From the NCBI RefSeq assembly GCF_016907015.1, contig NZ_JAFBBE010000022.1:1-62354 (forward strand): DNA of 62,354 nt, given 5' to 3'. The stretch's first letter is position 1. Each line of letters starts with the position of its first letter. This document shows positions 46,081 through 57,714 of this stretch, piece after piece. The position numbers and the translations under genes were made by a program. Source of the DNA: Oceanisphaera litoralis. Its GTDB lineage: Bacteria > Pseudomonadota > Gammaproteobacteria > Enterobacterales > Aeromonadaceae. Under the pieces are notes generated by a model. The model did no database searches. It saw only the letters and a list, made by a program, of their open reading frames with translations, and had not been told where the DNA came from.

Positions 46081-46292
46081 TTATAGAAGGAAGCAGTCAG
46101 CCGTAAGCTGTAAGTTCAAGATAAAACACAAACCCTACAAAATCGGTCGAATGAATTCGACCCTACGAGTGGTTCGAGTCTTTTTGTAGGGTCCAATTCA
46201 TTGGACCAAAAACCGTAGCACGACCTCAAAGGGATCGATAGGTTTGGATGTTTTCTTTAGCTCTCAGCTTAAAGCTTACGGCTTACAGCTCC
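46081..46292. repeat. MITE-like intergenic element between argG and argH
   Basis: Period-7 runs of cygtaag type lie at both edges in opposite orientation (46088-46114 and 46256-46292). Between them are two near-identical palindromes, tcgaatgaattcga (46147-46160) and tccaattcattgga (46190-46203), each linked to tgtagggtc or its complement. No open reading frame of note is present. The arrangement resembles a small non-autonomous mobile element or a REP cluster. Confidence 0.65.
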
Positions 46293-46386
46293 GTTTTAAG
46301 TATAATATCGAGCAACAATGAGCCCGGCCGGGAGTGGCCTGGTTAACCATAAAATTTTAGCAATGTCGTTTAGGAGTTCAGAGGTT

Positions 46387-48267
46387 ATGGCACTTTGGGG
46401 TGGACGTTTCAGTCAGGCGGCAGATGCCAAGTTCAAGCAGTTCAATGATTCTTTGCGTTTCGATTATCGCCTGGCGGAGCAGGATATCGTCGGCTCCATT
46501 GCCTGGTCCCGGGCCCTGTGCAAGGGTGGGGTGCTGACGGCACAAGAGCAGCAGAAAATCGAGTTGGCACTCAACGACCTGAAACTCAAGGTGATGGAAG
46601 ATCCCGAGCAGATCCTCCGGTCCGATGCGGAAGATATTCATTCCTGGGTTGAAGGCCATCTTATTTCGGCGGTCGGTGACCTGGGCAAGAAGCTGCATAC
46701 CGGTCGCAGCCGTAACGATCAGGTGGCCACCGATCTCAAGCTGTGGTGCAAGCAGCAGGTTCCGCCGCTGCTGACCAAGCTGGATGAACTGCAGAAGAAG
46801 CTGGTGAGCGTGGCCCGCGAGCAGCAGGCCACGGTACTGCCGGGTTATACCCACCTGCAACGGGCCCAGCCGGTGACCTTTGCTCACTGGTGCCTGGCGT
46901 ACGTCGAGATGCTGGAGCGGGACTTTACCCGACTGCAGGACGCGCAGAAACGCATGGATACCTGCCCGCTGGGCTCGGGCGCCCTGGCCGGTACCGGTTT
47001 TCCGATTGATCGCCACGATCTGGCCCACTCGCTGGGCTTTTCGTCGCCGACCCGCAACAGCCTGGACTCTGTGTCCGATCGCGATCATGTGCTGGAGCTG
47101 ATGAACTGCGCTGTTAATTCCATGATGCACCTGTCGCGTTTCGCCGAAGATCTGATTTTCTACAACTCCGGCGAGTCCGGTTTCCTCGAGCTGTCCGACC
47201 GGGTCACTTCCGGCTCGTCGCTGATGCCGCAGAAAAAAAATCCGGATGCGCTGGAGCTGATCCGGGGCAAGACCGGTCGGGTATTCGGTGCCTATGCCGG
47301 CATGATGATGACCCTGAAGGCGCTGCCGCTGGCCTACAACAAGGACATGCAGGAAGACAAGGAAGGCCTGTTCGACGCGCTCGACACCTGGCACGACTGC
47401 CTGGAAATGGCCGAGATGGTGTTGCACGACATCAAGCTCAATGAAGAAAAAACCCGGGAAGCGGCTCAGGGCGGTTACTCCAATGCCACCGAAATGGCCG
47501 ATTACCTGGTGGCCAAGGGTATTCCGTTCCGCGAAGCGCACCATATTGTCGGTGCCATAGTGGTACACGCCATCGGCAAGAAGCTGCCGATGGAAGAGCT
47601 GCCGATGGACGATTTCAAGCAGTTCAGTCCGCTGATCGAAGAGGATGTCTACGGCAAGCTGTCGCTGGAGTCCAGCCTGGCCAGCCGTTGCGCCCTGGGT
47701 GGCGTGGCGCCGGATCAGGTGGAGTTTGCCCTGAGCAGCGCCGAGCGTCGCCTCACCCAGCGTGATACCTCCGGTATTCATGTGCGCGGCGCCCGGCTGA
47801 CCGATCTGGATGCCATCGAGCGCATGGTGAACTACTGGGCCAACATCGGTGAGAACCTGCCCCGTACCCGCAAGGAGCTGATTCAGGCGGTGGGCGAGTT
47901 TGCGGTGACCGAGACCCAGGGCCAGATCAGTGGCTGTGCTTCCCTGTATGTCTATGACACCGGGTTGGCGGAAATCCGCTCTCTGGGGATCGAGCCCGGC
48001 TTCCAGAATCAGGGGCAGGGCCGGGCGCTGGTGGAGAAAATCCTCAAGAAAGCCGAGGACATGGCCATCGAGCGGGTCATAGTGCTGACCCGGGTGCCTG
48101 AGTTCTTCATGAAGCTGGGCTTCAGTTCCACCAGCAAGAGCCTGCTGCCCGAGAAGGTGATGAAAGACTGCGATCTCTGTCCGCGTCTGCATGCCTGTGA
48201 CGAAGTGGCGCTGGAAGTGGTACTGAAAGGCAAGGCCGGTCTGATCGGCAAGAACAAGGTTGCCTGA
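46387..48267 (+). CDS. argH: Argininosuccinate lyase fused to an N-acetyltransferase (ArgHA)
   Basis: The first 460 or so residues are a complete argininosuccinate lyase, with the signature [16 protein letters not shown] and [15 protein letters not shown]. The last 160 residues are a GNAT acetyltransferase with the acetyl-CoA motif [16 protein letters not shown]. Such fusions are known in Moritella and related marine genera, where the tail supplies N-acetylglutamate synthase activity, the first step of the pathway. The total of 626 residues fits. I chose ATG 46387 since [10 protein letters not shown] is the normal start. An MITE-like region and the argG terminator separate it from argG, so it may have its own promoter. 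Confidence 0.94.
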   Translation: MALWGGRFSQAADAKFKQFNDSLRFDYRLAEQDIVGSIAWSRALCKGGVLTAQEQQKIELALNDLKLKVMEDPEQILRSDAEDIHSWVEGHLISAVGDLGKKLHTGRSRNDQVATDLKLWCKQQVPPLLTKLDELQKKLVSVAREQQATVLPGYTHLQRAQPVTFAHWCLAYVEMLERDFTRLQDAQKRMDTCPLGSGALAGTGFPIDRHDLAHSLGFSSPTRNSLDSVSDRDHVLELMNCAVNSMMHLSRFAEDLIFYNSGESGFLELSDRVTSGSSLMPQKKNPDALELIRGKTGRVFGAYAGMMMTLKALPLAYNKDMQEDKEGLFDALDTWHDCLEMAEMVLHDIKLNEEKTREAAQGGYSNATEMADYLVAKGIPFREAHHIVGAIVVHAIGKKLPMEELPMDDFKQFSPLIEEDVYGKLSLESSLASRCALGGVAPDQVEFALSSAERRLTQRDTSGIHVRGARLTDLDAIERMVNYWANIGENLPRTRKELIQAVGEFAVTETQGQISGCASLYVYDTGLAEIRSLGIEPGFQNQGQGRALVEKILKKAEDMAIERVIVLTRVPEFFMKLGFSSTSKSLLPEKVMKDCDLCPRLHACDEVALEVVLKGKAGLIGKNKVA

Positions 48268-48278
48268 AACCCAAACAG

Positions 48279-48304
48279 GCCACCTGGCATTCATGGCAGG
48301 TGGC
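48279..48304 (+). terminator. Hairpin after argH
   Basis: Stem gccacct/aggtggc with ggcattcatggc between, about 11 bases after the argH stop. It has no good T run, so termination may be partial. Confidence 0.5.
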
Positions 48305-48353
48305 TTAACGCAAGTGGCTTGACACAAGTTGCTTAAAAAATGACACGACCGGC

Positions 48354-48381
48354 TTGCATGCGCCGGTCAAATCCGTATAAT
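48354..48381 (+). promoter_or_regulatory. S10 operon promoter
   Basis: A -35 element ttgcat and a perfect -10 tataat are spaced by 16 bases, about 170 bases before rpsJ. Its strength and place fit the main promoter of the S10 operon. Confidence 0.8.
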
Positions 48382-48388
48382 TCAGCTC

Positions 48389-48862
<474 letters not shown>

Positions 48863-48879
48863 TAACGGAGGTTTTATCA

Positions 48880-49518
48880 ATGGCAATCGGTCTAGTAGGT
48901 CGTAAGCTGGGTATGACCCGTGTCTTCACCGAAGACGGCGTGTCCATCCCGGTCACCGTTATCGAAGTAGATGCCAACCGTGTTACCCAGGTTAAAACTC
49001 TGGAACTGGATGGCTATCAAGCCGTTCAGGTGACCACTGGCATCAAGAAAGCGAATCGTATCACCAAGCCTGAAGCGGGTCTGTTCGCTAAAGCTGGCGT
49101 GGAAGCGGGTCGCGGTCTGTGGGAATTCCGCCTGGGTTCAGGTGAAGGCGAAGGTATCGAAGTCGGTTCCGAGCTGAAAGTAGACATCTTCAACGATGTC
49201 AAGAAAGTAGACGTTACCGGTACTTCTAAAGGTAAGGGCTTCGCTGGCGCTGTTAAGCGTTGGAACTTCCGTACCCAGGACATGACTCATGGTAACTCCT
49301 TGTCACACCGCGCTCCGGGTTCAATTGGTCAAAACCAATCACCGGGTAAAGTGTTCAAAGGCAAGAAAATGGCCGGTCACATGGGTGCTGAGCGTGTCAC
49401 CACGCAAAACCTGGAAGTGGTCCGCGTTGATGTTGCTCGTAACCTGCTGCTCATTAAAGGTGCAGTACCGGGTGCGACTAACGGCAACGTCATCGTTAAA
49501 CCTGCCGTTAAAGCGTAA
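48880..49518 (+). CDS. rplC: Ribosomal protein L3
   Basis: A 212-residue 50S protein needed early in assembly near the peptidyl transferase centre. The central loop [20 protein letters not shown], with the Gln that is methylated in E. coli, is present. Ribosome site ggagg before the ATG. Confidence 0.98.
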   Translation: MAIGLVGRKLGMTRVFTEDGVSIPVTVIEVDANRVTQVKTLELDGYQAVQVTTGIKKANRITKPEAGLFAKAGVEAGRGLWEFRLGSGEGEGIEVGSELKVDIFNDVKKVDVTGTSKGKGFAGAVKRWNFRTQDMTHGNSLSHRAPGSIGQNQSPGKVFKGKKMAGHMGAERVTTQNLEVVRVDVARNLLLIKGAVPGATNGNVIVKPAVKA

Positions 49519-49535
49519 CGTCTGAGGAGATAGTA

Positions 49536-50141
49536 ATGGAATTGGTAATGAAAGACGCGCAAGGCGCTCTTGAAGTTTCCGAAACTACCTTCGGGCGTGA
49601 GTTCAACGAAGCGCTGGTGCATCAGGTTGTAGTAGCCTATGCCGCCGGTGCTCGTCAAGGTACTCGTGCTCAGAAGACCCGTTCCGAAGTGTCTGGCGGC
49701 GGCAAGAAGCCGTGGCGCCAAAAGGGCACTGGCCGGGCCCGTGCCGGTACCATCCGCTCGCCGATTTGGCGCGGTGGTGGTGTGACTTTTGCTGCTAAGC
49801 CGCAAGATCACAGCCAGAAGGTCAACAAGAAGATGTACCGTGGTGCCATCAAAAGCATCCTCTCCGAGCTGGTACGTCAAGAGCGTCTGATCGTGGTTGA
49901 AAAATTCGGTGTGGAAGCGCCGAAGACTAAAGAACTGCTGACCAAGCTGAAGCAATGGGATCTGACTGATGTTCTGATCGTCACTGCCGAAGTGGACGAG
50001 AACCTGTTCCTCGCCTCACGTAACCTGTACAAGGTTGACGTGCGTGACGTGGCTGGTATCGACCCGGTTTCTTTGATCGCGTTCGACAAGGTATTGGTAA
50101 CTGCCGACGCAGTTAAGCAAATCGAGGAGATGCTGGCATGA
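49536..50141 (+). CDS. rplD: Ribosomal protein L4
   Basis: A 201-residue 50S protein whose loop ([20 protein letters not shown]) lines the exit tunnel. It is also the expected repressor of this operon through the leader RNA. It overlaps rplW by four bases. Confidence 0.98.
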   Translation: MELVMKDAQGALEVSETTFGREFNEALVHQVVVAYAAGARQGTRAQKTRSEVSGGGKKPWRQKGTGRARAGTIRSPIWRGGGVTFAAKPQDHSQKVNKKMYRGAIKSILSELVRQERLIVVEKFGVEAPKTKELLTKLKQWDLTDVLIVTAEVDENLFLASRNLYKVDVRDVAGIDPVSLIAFDKVLVTADAVKQIEEMLA

Positions 50142-50440
50142 TCCGTGAAGAGCGTATTCTGAAAGTTCTGAAGGCGCCGCATATCTCTGAAAAAAGCACC
50201 ATGGTTGCCGAAAAAACCAACACTATCGTGTTCAAGGTTGCCAAGGATGCTACCAAAGCTGAAGTTAAAGCTGCGGTCGAGAAGCTGTTCGAAGTTGAAG
50301 TTAAAGATGTTCGCACGTTGCTGGTGAAGGGTAAAACCAAGCGCACCGGTAACCGCATGGGCCAGCGTTCCGATTGGAAAAAAGCCTACGTGACCCTGAA
50401 AGAAGGTCAGGACATCGACTTCATCGGCGGTGCCGAGTAA
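50138..50440 (+). CDS. rplW: Ribosomal protein L23
   Basis: A 100-residue protein at the tunnel exit, docking site for trigger factor and signal recognition particle. The segment [20 protein letters not shown] and the flexible [15 protein letters not shown] loop are conserved. Its start lies within the end of rplD. Confidence 0.98.
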   Translation: MIREERILKVLKAPHISEKSTMVAEKTNTIVFKVAKDATKAEVKAAVEKLFEVEVKDVRTLLVKGKTKRTGNRMGQRSDWKKAYVTLKEGQDIDFIGGAE

Positions 50441-50457
50441 GAGAGGAGTAATTCAAA

Positions 50458-51282
50458 ATGGCAATCGTAAAATGTAAGCCTACTTCTCCGGGTCGCCGTC
50501 ATGTCGTCAAGGTCAGCAACCCGGAACTGTACAAAGGCAAGCCGTTCGCCGCCCTGCTGGAGAAAAAGTCCAAGTCAGGTGGTCGTAACAATGGTGGCCG
50601 CATTACCACTCGCCACATCGGTGGTGGTCACAAGCAGCACTACCGTCTGGTTGACTTCAAGCGCAACAAAGATGGTATCCCGGCCAAGGTAGAGCGTCTG
50701 GAATATGATCCTAACCGCTCCGCTAACATCGCCCTGGTGCTGTATGCAGATGGTGAGCGTCGCTACATCCTGGCACCGAAAGGTGTTCATGCTGGCGATC
50801 AGATCCTGTCTGGTGATGCCGCTCCGATCAAGGCCGGTAACTGCCTGCCGATGCGCAACATCCCCGTTGGTAGCACTGTGCACGCCATCGAGATGAAGCC
50901 TGGCAAGGGCGCGCAGATTGCTCGCTCCGCCGGTACTTCCGCCCAGATCCTGGCGCGTGAAGGCACCTATGTCACCCTGCGTCTGCGTTCCGGTGAAGTA
51001 CGTAAAGTACTGGCCGAGTGTCGCGCTACCCTGGGTGAAGTAGGTAACGCCGAGCACATGCTGCGTCAGCTGGGTAAAGCCGGTGCTACGCGCTGGCGTG
51101 GTATTCGTCCTACCGTTCGCGGTGTGGCGATGAACCCGGTAGACCACCCGCATGGCGGTGGTGAAGGTCGTACCTCAGGTGGCCGTCACCCGGTTACTCC
51201 TTGGGGCAAGCCGACCAAGGGTGCCAAAACCCGTAAAAATAAGCGTACCGACCAGTTCGTGGTACGTCACCGTAACAAGTAA
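50458..51282 (+). CDS. rplB: Ribosomal protein L2
   Basis: The largest protein of the 50S core here (274 residues), needed for subunit joining. It has [20 protein letters not shown] near residue 40 and [14 protein letters not shown] with the conserved His near 229. Confidence 0.98.
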   Translation: MAIVKCKPTSPGRRHVVKVSNPELYKGKPFAALLEKKSKSGGRNNGGRITTRHIGGGHKQHYRLVDFKRNKDGIPAKVERLEYDPNRSANIALVLYADGERRYILAPKGVHAGDQILSGDAAPIKAGNCLPMRNIPVGSTVHAIEMKPGKGAQIARSAGTSAQILAREGTYVTLRLRSGEVRKVLAECRATLGEVGNAEHMLRQLGKAGATRWRGIRPTVRGVAMNPVDHPHGGGEGRTSGGRHPVTPWGKPTKGAKTRKNKRTDQFVVRHRNK

Positions 51283-51303
51283 TAGTTTTTTAGAGGTATC
51301 ACC

Positions 51304-51582
51304 ATGCCACGTTCTCTCAAGAAAGGTCCGTTTATCGACCTGCACTTGCTGAAGAAGGTAGAGAAAGCGGTGGAAAGCGGGGAAAAGAAACCAATTAAGA
51401 CTTGGTCCCGTCGTTCAATGATCATTCCGAACATGATCGGTTTGACCATCGCTGTCCATAATGGTCGTCAGCACGTGCCTGTCTTCGTTTCCGAGGAAAT
51501 GATCGGCCATAAGCTGGGCGAATTTGCACCGACTCGTACTTATCGCGGCCATGTCGCAGATAAGAAGGCCAAGAAGCGTTAA
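51304..51582 (+). CDS. rpsS: Ribosomal protein S19
   Basis: A 92-residue protein of the 30S head that pairs with S13. It starts [20 protein letters not shown] and ends in a lysine-rich tail; [12 protein letters not shown] is the usual central signature. Confidence 0.98.
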   Translation: MPRSLKKGPFIDLHLLKKVEKAVESGEKKPIKTWSRRSMIIPNMIGLTIAVHNGRQHVPVFVSEEMIGHKLGEFAPTRTYRGHVADKKAKKR

Positions 51583-51592
51583 GGGGTAAAAG

Positions 51593-51925
51593 ATGGAAGC
51601 TATAGCTAAACACCGCTTTGCTCGCACTTCTGCCCAGAAGGCGCGCCTGGTAGCCGATCAAGTCCGTGGTCTGACCGTAGACAAGGCACTGAATGTCCTG
51701 ACTTTCAGCCCCAAAAAGGCTGCCGTTCTGGTTAAGAAAGTACTTGAATCTGCCATTGCCAATGCCGAGCACAATGAAGGTGCGGATATCGATGAGCTGA
51801 CAGTGGCCAAGATCTTCGTTGACGAAGGTCCTACCATGAAGCGTATTCGTCCTCGTGCCAAGGGCCGCGCGGACCGTATCATGAAGCGTACCAGCCACAT
51901 CACTGTGGTTGTGTCCGACCGCTAA
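51593..51925 (+). CDS. rplV: Ribosomal protein L22
   Basis: A 110-residue tunnel-lining protein. The beta-hairpin tip [20 protein letters not shown], where macrolide resistance changes occur in other species, is of normal form. It lies ten bases after rpsS. Confidence 0.98.
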   Translation: MEAIAKHRFARTSAQKARLVADQVRGLTVDKALNVLTFSPKKAAVLVKKVLESAIANAEHNEGADIDELTVAKIFVDEGPTMKRIRPRAKGRADRIMKRTSHITVVVSDR

Positions 51926-51943
51926 GAGGCTAGGAGATAAGCA

Positions 51944-52636
51944 ATGGGCCAGAAAGTACACCCGAACGGTATTCGCTTAGGTATCACCAAGCCTTTTAAT
52001 TCGACCTGGTTTGCGAATACCAAGGACTTCGCTGATAACTTGCACAGCGATTTTCAAGTGCGTCAGTACCTGAAGCAGGAACTGAAAAACGCTTCTCTTT
52101 CTCGTATCGTGATCGAGCGTCCGGCCAAGAGCATCCGTGTGACTATTCACACCGCTCGTCCCGGCGTGGTTATCGGTAAGAAAGGCGAAGATGTGGAAAA
52201 ACTGCGCAAGCACGTAGCCAAACTGGCTGGCGTTCCTGCACAGATCAACATTTCCGAAGTGCGTAAACCTGAGCTGGACGGACAGCTGGTGGCCGATTCT
52301 ATCGCCTCCCAGCTCGAGCGCCGTGTCATGTTCCGTCGCGCTATGAAGCGTGCGGTACAGAACGCGATGCGTATCGGTTCCAAAGGCATCAAGGTGGAAG
52401 TTAGCGGTCGTCTGGGCGGCGCTGAAATCGCGCGTACCGAATGGTACCGCGAAGGTCGTGTGCCTCTGCACACCCTGCGTGCCGATATCGACTATGCAAC
52501 TTCTGAAGCATCTACCACTTACGGCATCATCGGCGTAAAGGTTTGGATATTCAAGGGTGAAGTTCTGGGCGGCCTGCAAGCCGTAGCTCAAGAACCAGCT
52601 CCGTCCAAGCCCAAGCGCAAAGGCCGCGGTAAGTAA
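51944..52636 (+). CDS. rpsC: Ribosomal protein S3
   Basis: A 230-residue protein at the mRNA entry of the 30S subunit. The KH domain [14 protein letters not shown] and the start [20 protein letters not shown] are typical. It follows rplV by 18 bases. Confidence 0.98.
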   Translation: MGQKVHPNGIRLGITKPFNSTWFANTKDFADNLHSDFQVRQYLKQELKNASLSRIVIERPAKSIRVTIHTARPGVVIGKKGEDVEKLRKHVAKLAGVPAQINISEVRKPELDGQLVADSIASQLERRVMFRRAMKRAVQNAMRIGSKGIKVEVSGRLGGAEIARTEWYREGRVPLHTLRADIDYATSEASTTYGIIGVKVWIFKGEVLGGLQAVAQEPAPSKPKRKGRGK

Positions 52637-52648
52637 GGAGACTCGGAT

Positions 52649-53062
52649 ATGTTGCAACCAAAACGTACGAAATTCCGTAAAGTCCACAAAGGCCGCAACC
52701 GCGGTGTGGCGACCTCAGGTAACCTGGTTTCTTTCGGTACCTTTGGTTTGAAGGCGACCACTCGTGGACGTATTACTGCTCGCCAGATCGAAGCAGCACG
52801 TCGTGCCATGACCCGTCACGTCAAGCGTCAAGGTAAAATCTGGATCCGTATCTTCCCGGACAAGCCGATTACCGAAAAGCCCCTCGAAGTTCGTATGGGT
52901 AAAGGTAAGGGTAACGTGGAATACTGGGTTGCCCAGATTCAGCCGGGTCGTGTCCTGTACGAGATGGACGGTGTACCTGAGGCTCTGGCTCGCGAAGCCT
53001 TTGCACTGGCCGCTGCCAAGCTGCCGGTTAGGACCACTTTCATAACTCGGACGGTGATGTGA
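52649..53062 (+). CDS. rplP: Ribosomal protein L16
   Basis: A 137-residue protein near the tRNA A site. It starts [19 protein letters not shown] and includes [20 protein letters not shown]. The stop overlaps the rpmC start by one base. Confidence 0.98.
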   Translation: MLQPKRTKFRKVHKGRNRGVATSGNLVSFGTFGLKATTRGRITARQIEAARRAMTRHVKRQGKIWIRIFPDKPITEKPLEVRMGKGKGNVEYWVAQIQPGRVLYEMDGVPEALAREAFALAAAKLPVRTTFITRTVM

Positions 53063-53253
53063 TGAAAGCACAAGATCTGCGTGAAAAGAGTGTTGAAGAA
53101 CTGAACCAGGAACTGCTGGGCCTGCTGCGTGAGCAATTTAACATGCGCATCCAGGCAAGCACCGGTCAACTGGCTCAGACTCACAACATCAAAAATGTAC
53201 GTCGCGACATCGCGCGTGTTAAGACTGTTTTGAACCAAAAGGCAGGTGCGTAA
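53062..53253 (+). CDS. rpmC: Ribosomal protein L29
   Basis: A 63-residue two-helix protein at the tunnel exit, with QEMRQ-like [18 protein letters not shown] and [18 protein letters not shown] 53062 is used; the in-frame GTG just before it lies inside rplP. Confidence 0.97.
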   Translation: MKAQDLREKSVEELNQELLGLLREQFNMRIQASTGQLAQTHNIKNVRRDIARVKTVLNQKAGA

Positions 53254-53254
53254 G

Positions 53255-53515
53255 ATGAGCGATTCTAACGTTCGTACTCTGCAGGGCAGTGTGGTTAGCG
53301 ACAAGATGGACAAGTCCATCACCGTAGCTATCAGCCGTTTCGTGAAGCACCCGATCTACGGGAAGTACATGAAGCGCACTACCAAGCTGCACGTGCATGA
53401 CGAAAATAATGAATGTTCTACCGGTGACGTCGTGACTATTCGCGAATGTCGTCCGCTGTCCAAGACCAAGTCCTGGACTCTGGTAAAAATCATCGAGCGT
53501 CCGGTTAAAGCCTAA
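53255..53515 (+). CDS. rpsQ: Ribosomal protein S17
   Basis: An 86-residue 30S assembly protein. [20 protein letters not shown] and [18 protein letters not shown] are conserved. Last gene of the S10 operon; a terminator follows. Confidence 0.97.
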   Translation: MSDSNVRTLQGSVVSDKMDKSITVAISRFVKHPIYGKYMKRTTKLHVHDENNECSTGDVVTIRECRPLSKTKSWTLVKIIERPVKA

Positions 53516-53540
53516 CGTTCTCTGATATACTTACCTGGTC

Positions 53541-53573
53541 AAACGGCCCTGCTTGGGGCCGTTTGTTTTTTTA
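53541..53573 (+). terminator. Terminator between the S10 and spc operons
   Basis: A perfect nine-base stem aaacggccc/gggccgttt with a six-base loop and a following gttttttt run, 26 bases after rpsQ. The two operons are thus separate transcription units, at least in part. Confidence 0.88.
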
Positions 53574-53604
53574 TTGTACTCTTTCGGTTTGGCAGTGCTA
53601 TAAT
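53574..53604 (+). promoter_or_regulatory. spc operon promoter
   Basis: A perfect tataat -10 (53599-53604) lies 69 bases before rplN. The best -35 is ttgtac at 53574, with a long 19-base spacing. It begins right after the T run of the terminator. Confidence 0.7.
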
Positions 53605-53672
53605 GCCGCGCCTTCAAAGGCAGCCAATATCCCGAAAGGGTTTTAAAGTAGTCACTTTAGCGGAGCACTAAC

Positions 53673-54041
53673 ATGATCCAAATGCAAAGTATGCTGGACG
53701 TGGCCGACAATTCCGGTGCGCGTAGCGTAATGTGTATTAAGGTCCTGGGTGGTTCGCACCGCCGCTACGCCGGCATCGGCGACATCATCAAGGTTACTGT
53801 CAAGGAAGCAATTCCGCGCGGTAAGGTTAAGAAAGGTGATGTAATGAACGCGGTGGTCGTTCGCACTCGGAAAGGCGTTCGTCGTCCGGACGGCTCTGTC
53901 ATCCGTTTCGACCGCAATGCGGCCGTGATTTTGAATAGCAATCAACAGCCGATCGGAACTCGTATTTTTGGTCCTGTGACGCGTGAACTTCGTAATGAGA
54001 AGTTCATGAAGATTGTTTCACTGGCACCTGAAGTACTGTAA
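53673..54041 (+). CDS. rplN: Ribosomal protein L14
   Basis: A 122-residue protein at the subunit interface. It starts [20 protein letters not shown] and includes [20 protein letters not shown]. First gene of the spc operon. Confidence 0.98.
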   Translation: MIQMQSMLDVADNSGARSVMCIKVLGGSHRRYAGIGDIIKVTVKEAIPRGKVKKGDVMNAVVVRTRKGVRRPDGSVIRFDRNAAVILNSNQQPIGTRIFGPVTRELRNEKFMKIVSLAPEVL

Positions 54042-54052
54042 GGAGTCAAACG

Positions 54053-54370
54053 ATGGCAGCTAAAATCCGTCGCGATGACGAAGTCATCATTCTTACCGGC
54101 AAAGACAAGGGCAAGCGTGGCACCGTCACCAAAGTTCTGGTCAATGAAGGTAAAGTAATCGTTGCAGGTATCAACCTGAACAAGAAACACCAAAAGCCGG
54201 TTCCACAACTGGGCCAGGCTGGCGGTATTATTGAGCAGGAAGCGCCTCTCGATGTATCTAACGTAGCGCTGTTCAACTCTGCCTCCGGCAAGGCTGATCG
54301 CGTTGGTTTCCGGTTTGAAGACGGCAAAAAAGTCCGTTTCTTCAAGTCCACCGGCGAACTTGTGAAGTAA
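54053..54370 (+). CDS. rplX: Ribosomal protein L24
   Basis: A 105-residue assembly-initiating protein. The KOW motif [20 protein letters not shown] lies near the start. Eleven bases separate it from rplN. Confidence 0.98.
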   Translation: MAAKIRRDDEVIILTGKDKGKRGTVTKVLVNEGKVIVAGINLNKKHQKPVPQLGQAGGIIEQEAPLDVSNVALFNSASGKADRVGFRFEDGKKVRFFKSTGELVK

Positions 54371-54384
54371 TTGGAGTTTATACG

Positions 54385-54924
54385 ATGGCGAAACTGCATG
54401 GTTACTACAATGAAACTGTAGTAAAAGAACTGTCTAGTCAGTTCGGGTATAAGTCTATCATGCAAGTCCCTCGGATTGAGAAAATCACCCTGAACATGGG
54501 TGTGGGTGAAGCTCTGGCTGATAAAAAGATCCTGGATAATGCTGCTGCCGATATGGCTGCCATTTCCGGTCAAAAGCCATTGATCACCAAAGCTCGTAAA
54601 TCCGTTGCTGGCTTCAAAATCCGTGAAGGCTACCCCATTGGTTGTAAAGTAACTCTGCGCGGCGAGCGTATGTGGGAGTTCCTGGAGCGTTTGATTTGTA
54701 TCTCTATCCCCCGGATCCGTGACTTCCGAGGCCTGAACGCCAAGTCGTTCGATGGTCGTGGTAACTACTCCATGGGCGTGCGTGAGCAAATCATTTTTCC
54801 TGAAATCGATTATGACAAGGTAGATCGTGTGCGCGGTATGGACATTACCATTACCACCACTGCCCAGTCTGACGAAGAAGGTCGTGCTCTGCTGGCTGCC
54901 TTTAACTTCCCATTCCGTAAGTAA
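54385..54924 (+). CDS. rplE: Ribosomal protein L5
   Basis: A 179-residue protein that binds 5S rRNA and contacts P-site t[19 protein letters not shown] and [20 protein letters not shown] are typical. Confidence 0.98.
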   Translation: MAKLHGYYNETVVKELSSQFGYKSIMQVPRIEKITLNMGVGEALADKKILDNAAADMAAISGQKPLITKARKSVAGFKIREGYPIGCKVTLRGERMWEFLERLICISIPRIRDFRGLNAKSFDGRGNYSMGVREQIIFPEIDYDKVDRVRGMDITITTTAQSDEEGRALLAAFNFPFRK

Positions 54925-54935
54925 GGTGTAGGGTT

Positions 54936-55241
54936 ATGGCAAAACAATCAATGAAAGCTCGCGAAGTCAAGCGCGCAAAGCTGGCTGATAAATTTTCGGC
55001 CAAGCGTCAAGCACTGAAAGAAATCATTTCTAACGTGAACACTTCTGACGAAGCACGTTGGGATGCAGTGCTGAAACTGCAGCAATTGCCCCGTGACGCA
55101 AGTCCCTCTCGTCAGCGTAACCGCTGCAACATCACCGGTCGTCCGCACGGTTTCCTGCGGAAGTTCGGTTTGAGCCGCATCAAGGTGCGCGAACTGATGA
55201 TGAAGGGTGAAATTCCAGGCCTGAAGAAGGCTTCTTGGTAA
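54936..55241 (+). CDS. rpsN: Ribosomal protein S14
   Basis: A 101-residue protein of the 30S head in its long, zinc-free form (no CxxC pairs). It contains [20 protein letters not shown], the usual C-terminal signature. Confidence 0.98.
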   Translation: MAKQSMKAREVKRAKLADKFSAKRQALKEIISNVNTSDEARWDAVLKLQQLPRDASPSRQRNRCNITGRPHGFLRKFGLSRIKVRELMMKGEIPGLKKASW

Positions 55242-55263
55242 GCGAACACGGGAGTAATACACA

Positions 55264-55656
55264 ATGAGCATGCAAGATCCGATCGCGGATATGCTGACCC
55301 GCATCCGCAACGGTCAGGCAGCCAACAAAGTTGCTGTCACCATGCCTTCTTCCAAAGTAAAAGTGGCTATTGCCAAAGTACTGAAAGAAGAAGGTTATAT
55401 TGCTGACTTTAACGTCGTTGGTGAGACCAAAGCCGAACTGGAAGTGACTTTAAAGTACTTCGAAGGCGAAGCTGTAGTCGAACTGATCCAACGCGTCAGC
55501 CGCCCCGGTCTGCGCATCTATAAGAAGCGCGACGAACTGCCGAAAGTGATGGCAGGTATGGGTGTAGCTATCGTTTCCACGTCCCAAGGTGTGATGACCG
55601 ACCGTGCCGCGCGTAAAGCGGGTATGGGCGGTGAGATCATCTGCTACGTTGCATAA
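55264..55656 (+). CDS. rpsH: Ribosomal protein S8
   Basis: A 130-residue 30S protein, which in E. coli also represses spc operon translation by binding at the rplE start. [14 protein letters not shown] and [20 protein letters not shown] are conserved. Confidence 0.98.
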   Translation: MSMQDPIADMLTRIRNGQAANKVAVTMPSSKVKVAIAKVLKEEGYIADFNVVGETKAELEVTLKYFEGEAVVELIQRVSRPGLRIYKKRDELPKVMAGMGVAIVSTSQGVMTDRAARKAGMGGEIICYVA

Positions 55657-55665
55657 GGAGTAGAT

Positions 55666-56199
55666 ATGTCTCGCATTGCTAAGGCACCTATCGAAATTCC
55701 TGCCGGCGTAGAAGTGACGTTGAACGGTCAGGAAATCACCGTCAAGGGTAGCAAAGGTACTTTGAATCGTACCATCAATGCTGCTGTTGAAATCAGCCAG
55801 GAAGATAACCTGTTGAAGTTCGCCCCGCGTGAAAACGTGGCCGGTGCGAATGCCCAGTCCGGCACTGCCCGTTCTCTGGTCAACAACATGGTTGTCGGTG
55901 TTACCGAAGGCTTCGAACGCAAGCTGCAGCTGGTTGGTGTTGGCTATCGTGCCCAGATGAAAGGCAATGCAATTGCACTGTCTCTGGGTTTCTCTCACCC
56001 GGTTGAGCATGCGCTTCCTGAAGGCGTATCAGCTGAATGTCCGACTCAGACCGAGATTGTTCTCAAGTCTGCAGACAAACAGCAGATCGGTCAGGTCGCT
56101 GCCAATATTCGTGCGTACCGTAAACCCGAGCCTTACAAAGGCAAAGGTGTTCGCTATTTCGGCGAACAGGTCCGCAGTAAAGAGGCTAAGAAGAAGTAA
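55666..56199 (+). CDS. rplF: Ribosomal protein L6
   Basis: A 177-residue protein at the base of the factor-binding site, made of two similar halves. It starts [20 protein letters not shown] and has [20 protein letters not shown] at its end. Confidence 0.98.
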   Translation: MSRIAKAPIEIPAGVEVTLNGQEITVKGSKGTLNRTINAAVEISQEDNLLKFAPRENVAGANAQSGTARSLVNNMVVGVTEGFERKLQLVGVGYRAQMKGNAIALSLGFSHPVEHALPEGVSAECPTQTEIVLKSADKQQIGQVAANIRAYRKPEPYKGKGVRYFGEQVRSKEAKKK

Positions 56200-56208
56200 G
56201 GTAACACT

Positions 56209-56562
56209 ATGGACAAAAAAGCAGCTCGTATCCGCCGTGCTACCAAAGCACGTAAAAAGATGCTGGAACTGGGTGCGACTCGCCTGGTGGTTCACCGTAC
56301 TCCGCGCCACATCTATGCACAGGTTATTGCACCGAACAGCACCACTGTTCTGGCTTCCGCGTCTACCGTGGAAAAGTCAGTACGTGAGCAGGTGAAATAC
56401 ACCGGTAACGTCGATGCCGCCACGGTAGTAGGTAAAGCCATCGCTGAGCGCGCTCTTGAAAAAGGCGTAACAGTTGTCGCTTTTGACCGTTCCGGTTTCC
56501 AATATCACGGTCGCGTAGCCGCACTGGCTACAGCTGCACGTGAAGCTGGTCTTCAGTTCTAA
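56209..56562 (+). CDS. rplR: Ribosomal protein L18
   Basis: A 117-residue 5S rRNA-binding protein. [18 protein letters not shown] and [19 protein letters not shown] are the usual signatures. Confidence 0.98.
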   Translation: MDKKAARIRRATKARKKMLELGATRLVVHRTPRHIYAQVIAPNSTTVLASASTVEKSVREQVKYTGNVDAATVVGKAIAERALEKGVTVVAFDRSGFQYHGRVAALATAAREAGLQF

Positions 56563-56576
56563 GGGTGGAGTCGAAA

Positions 56577-57077
56577 ATGGCAAAAATCGAAGCTCAAGCC
56601 GGTGAACTGCAAGAAAAGCTCATTGCAGTTAACCGTGTATCAAAAGTCGTAAAAGGTGGTCGTATCTTCTCCTTCACCGCTCTGACGGTAGTAGGCGATG
56701 GTAACGGTCGTATTGGTTTCGGTTACGGTAAAGCCCGTGAAGTTCCTGCCGCCATTCAAAAGGCAATGGAACAGGCTCGTCGTAACATGCGTACAGTTGG
56801 TCTGAACAACGGCACCTTGTTCCATCCGGTAAAAGGTCGTCACTCTGGTTCAAACGTATTCATGAAGCCTGCTTCTGACGGTACCGGCATCATCGCCGGT
56901 GGTGCAATGCGCGCCGTACTGGAAGTTGCCGGTGTACATAACGTACTGGCCAAGACTTACGGTTCCACTAACCCGAACAACGTAGTTCGCGCTACCATCG
57001 ACGCTCTGACTCAAATGAAGTCACCCGAGCAAGTCGCTGCCAAGCGTGGTCTGCGCGTTGACGAAATACTGGGGTAA
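56577..57077 (+). CDS. rpsE: Ribosomal protein S5
   Basis: A 166-residue protein that contributes to decoding accuracy. It has [20 protein letters not shown] near residue 25, where spectinomycin resistance changes map in other species; the wild-type form is seen. ATG 56577 is preferred over an upstream GTG at 56565 because of ggtggag. Confidence 0.98.
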   Translation: MAKIEAQAGELQEKLIAVNRVSKVVKGGRIFSFTALTVVGDGNGRIGFGYGKAREVPAAIQKAMEQARRNMRTVGLNNGTLFHPVKGRHSGSNVFMKPASDGTGIIAGGAMRAVLEVAGVHNVLAKTYGSTNPNNVVRATIDALTQMKSPEQVAAKRGLRVDEILG

Positions 57078-57084
57078 TGCGCCA

Positions 57085-57267
57085 ATGGCTAACAAGACTG
57101 TAAAAGTAACACAGACTCGCAGCTCCATCGGTCGTTTGCCTAAGCATAAGGCAACGCTGCGTGGCCTGGGTCTGCGTCGCATTGGTCACACCGTCGAGCT
57201 GGAAGATACAGCTTGTGTACGCGGTATGATCAACCAGGTTTACTACATGGTTAAGGTTGGGGAGTAA
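57085..57267 (+). CDS. rpmD: Ribosomal protein L30
   Basis: A 60-residue 50S protein: [20 protein letters not shown] and a C-terminal VYYMVKVGE-like end. The ATG at 57085 follows rpsE by seven bases. Confidence 0.97.
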   Translation: MANKTVKVTQTRSSIGRLPKHKATLRGLGLRRIGHTVELEDTACVRGMINQVYYMVKVGE

Positions 57268-57271
57268 TCGC

Positions 57272-57706
57272 ATGCGTTTGAATACTCTGTCTCCGGCCGC
57301 CGGCTCCAAGCCCAGCGCCAAGCGCGTTGGTCGTGGTATCGGTTCCGGCCTGGGTAAAACCGGTGGCCGCGGCCACAAAGGTCAGAAATCCCGCTCCGGC
57401 GGTAAGGTTCGCAACGGTTTTGAAGGCGGTCAGATGCCGCTGAAACAGCGTCTGCCGAAGTTTGGTTTCACTTCCCGCAAGGGTCGTGTCACTACCGAAA
57501 TTCGTCTGAGCGAACTGGCTAAAGTTGAAGGCGATGTGGTGGATCTGAACACCCTGAAGCAGGCTGGCTTGGTTACCAAGAATATCCAGTTTGCCAAAGT
57601 TGTTCTGTCTGGCACTATTGACCGTCAAGTTACTGTGGTTGGTCTGGGCGTCACCAAAGGTGCACGCGCAGCCATCGAAGCAGCCGGCGGTAAAATCGAG
57701 GAATAA
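57272..57706 (+). CDS. rplO: Ribosomal protein L15
   Basis: A 144-residue late-assembly protein with a glycine-rich N-terminal arm ([20 protein letters not shown]). [11 protein letters not shown] is the normal start, four bases after rpmD. Confidence 0.98.
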   Translation: MRLNTLSPAAGSKPSAKRVGRGIGSGLGKTGGRGHKGQKSRSGGKVRNGFEGGQMPLKQRLPKFGFTSRKGRVTTEIRLSELAKVEGDVVDLNTLKQAGLVTKNIQFAKVVLSGTIDRQVTVVGLGVTKGARAAIEAAGGKIEE

Positions 57707-57714
57707 TAAGTACT

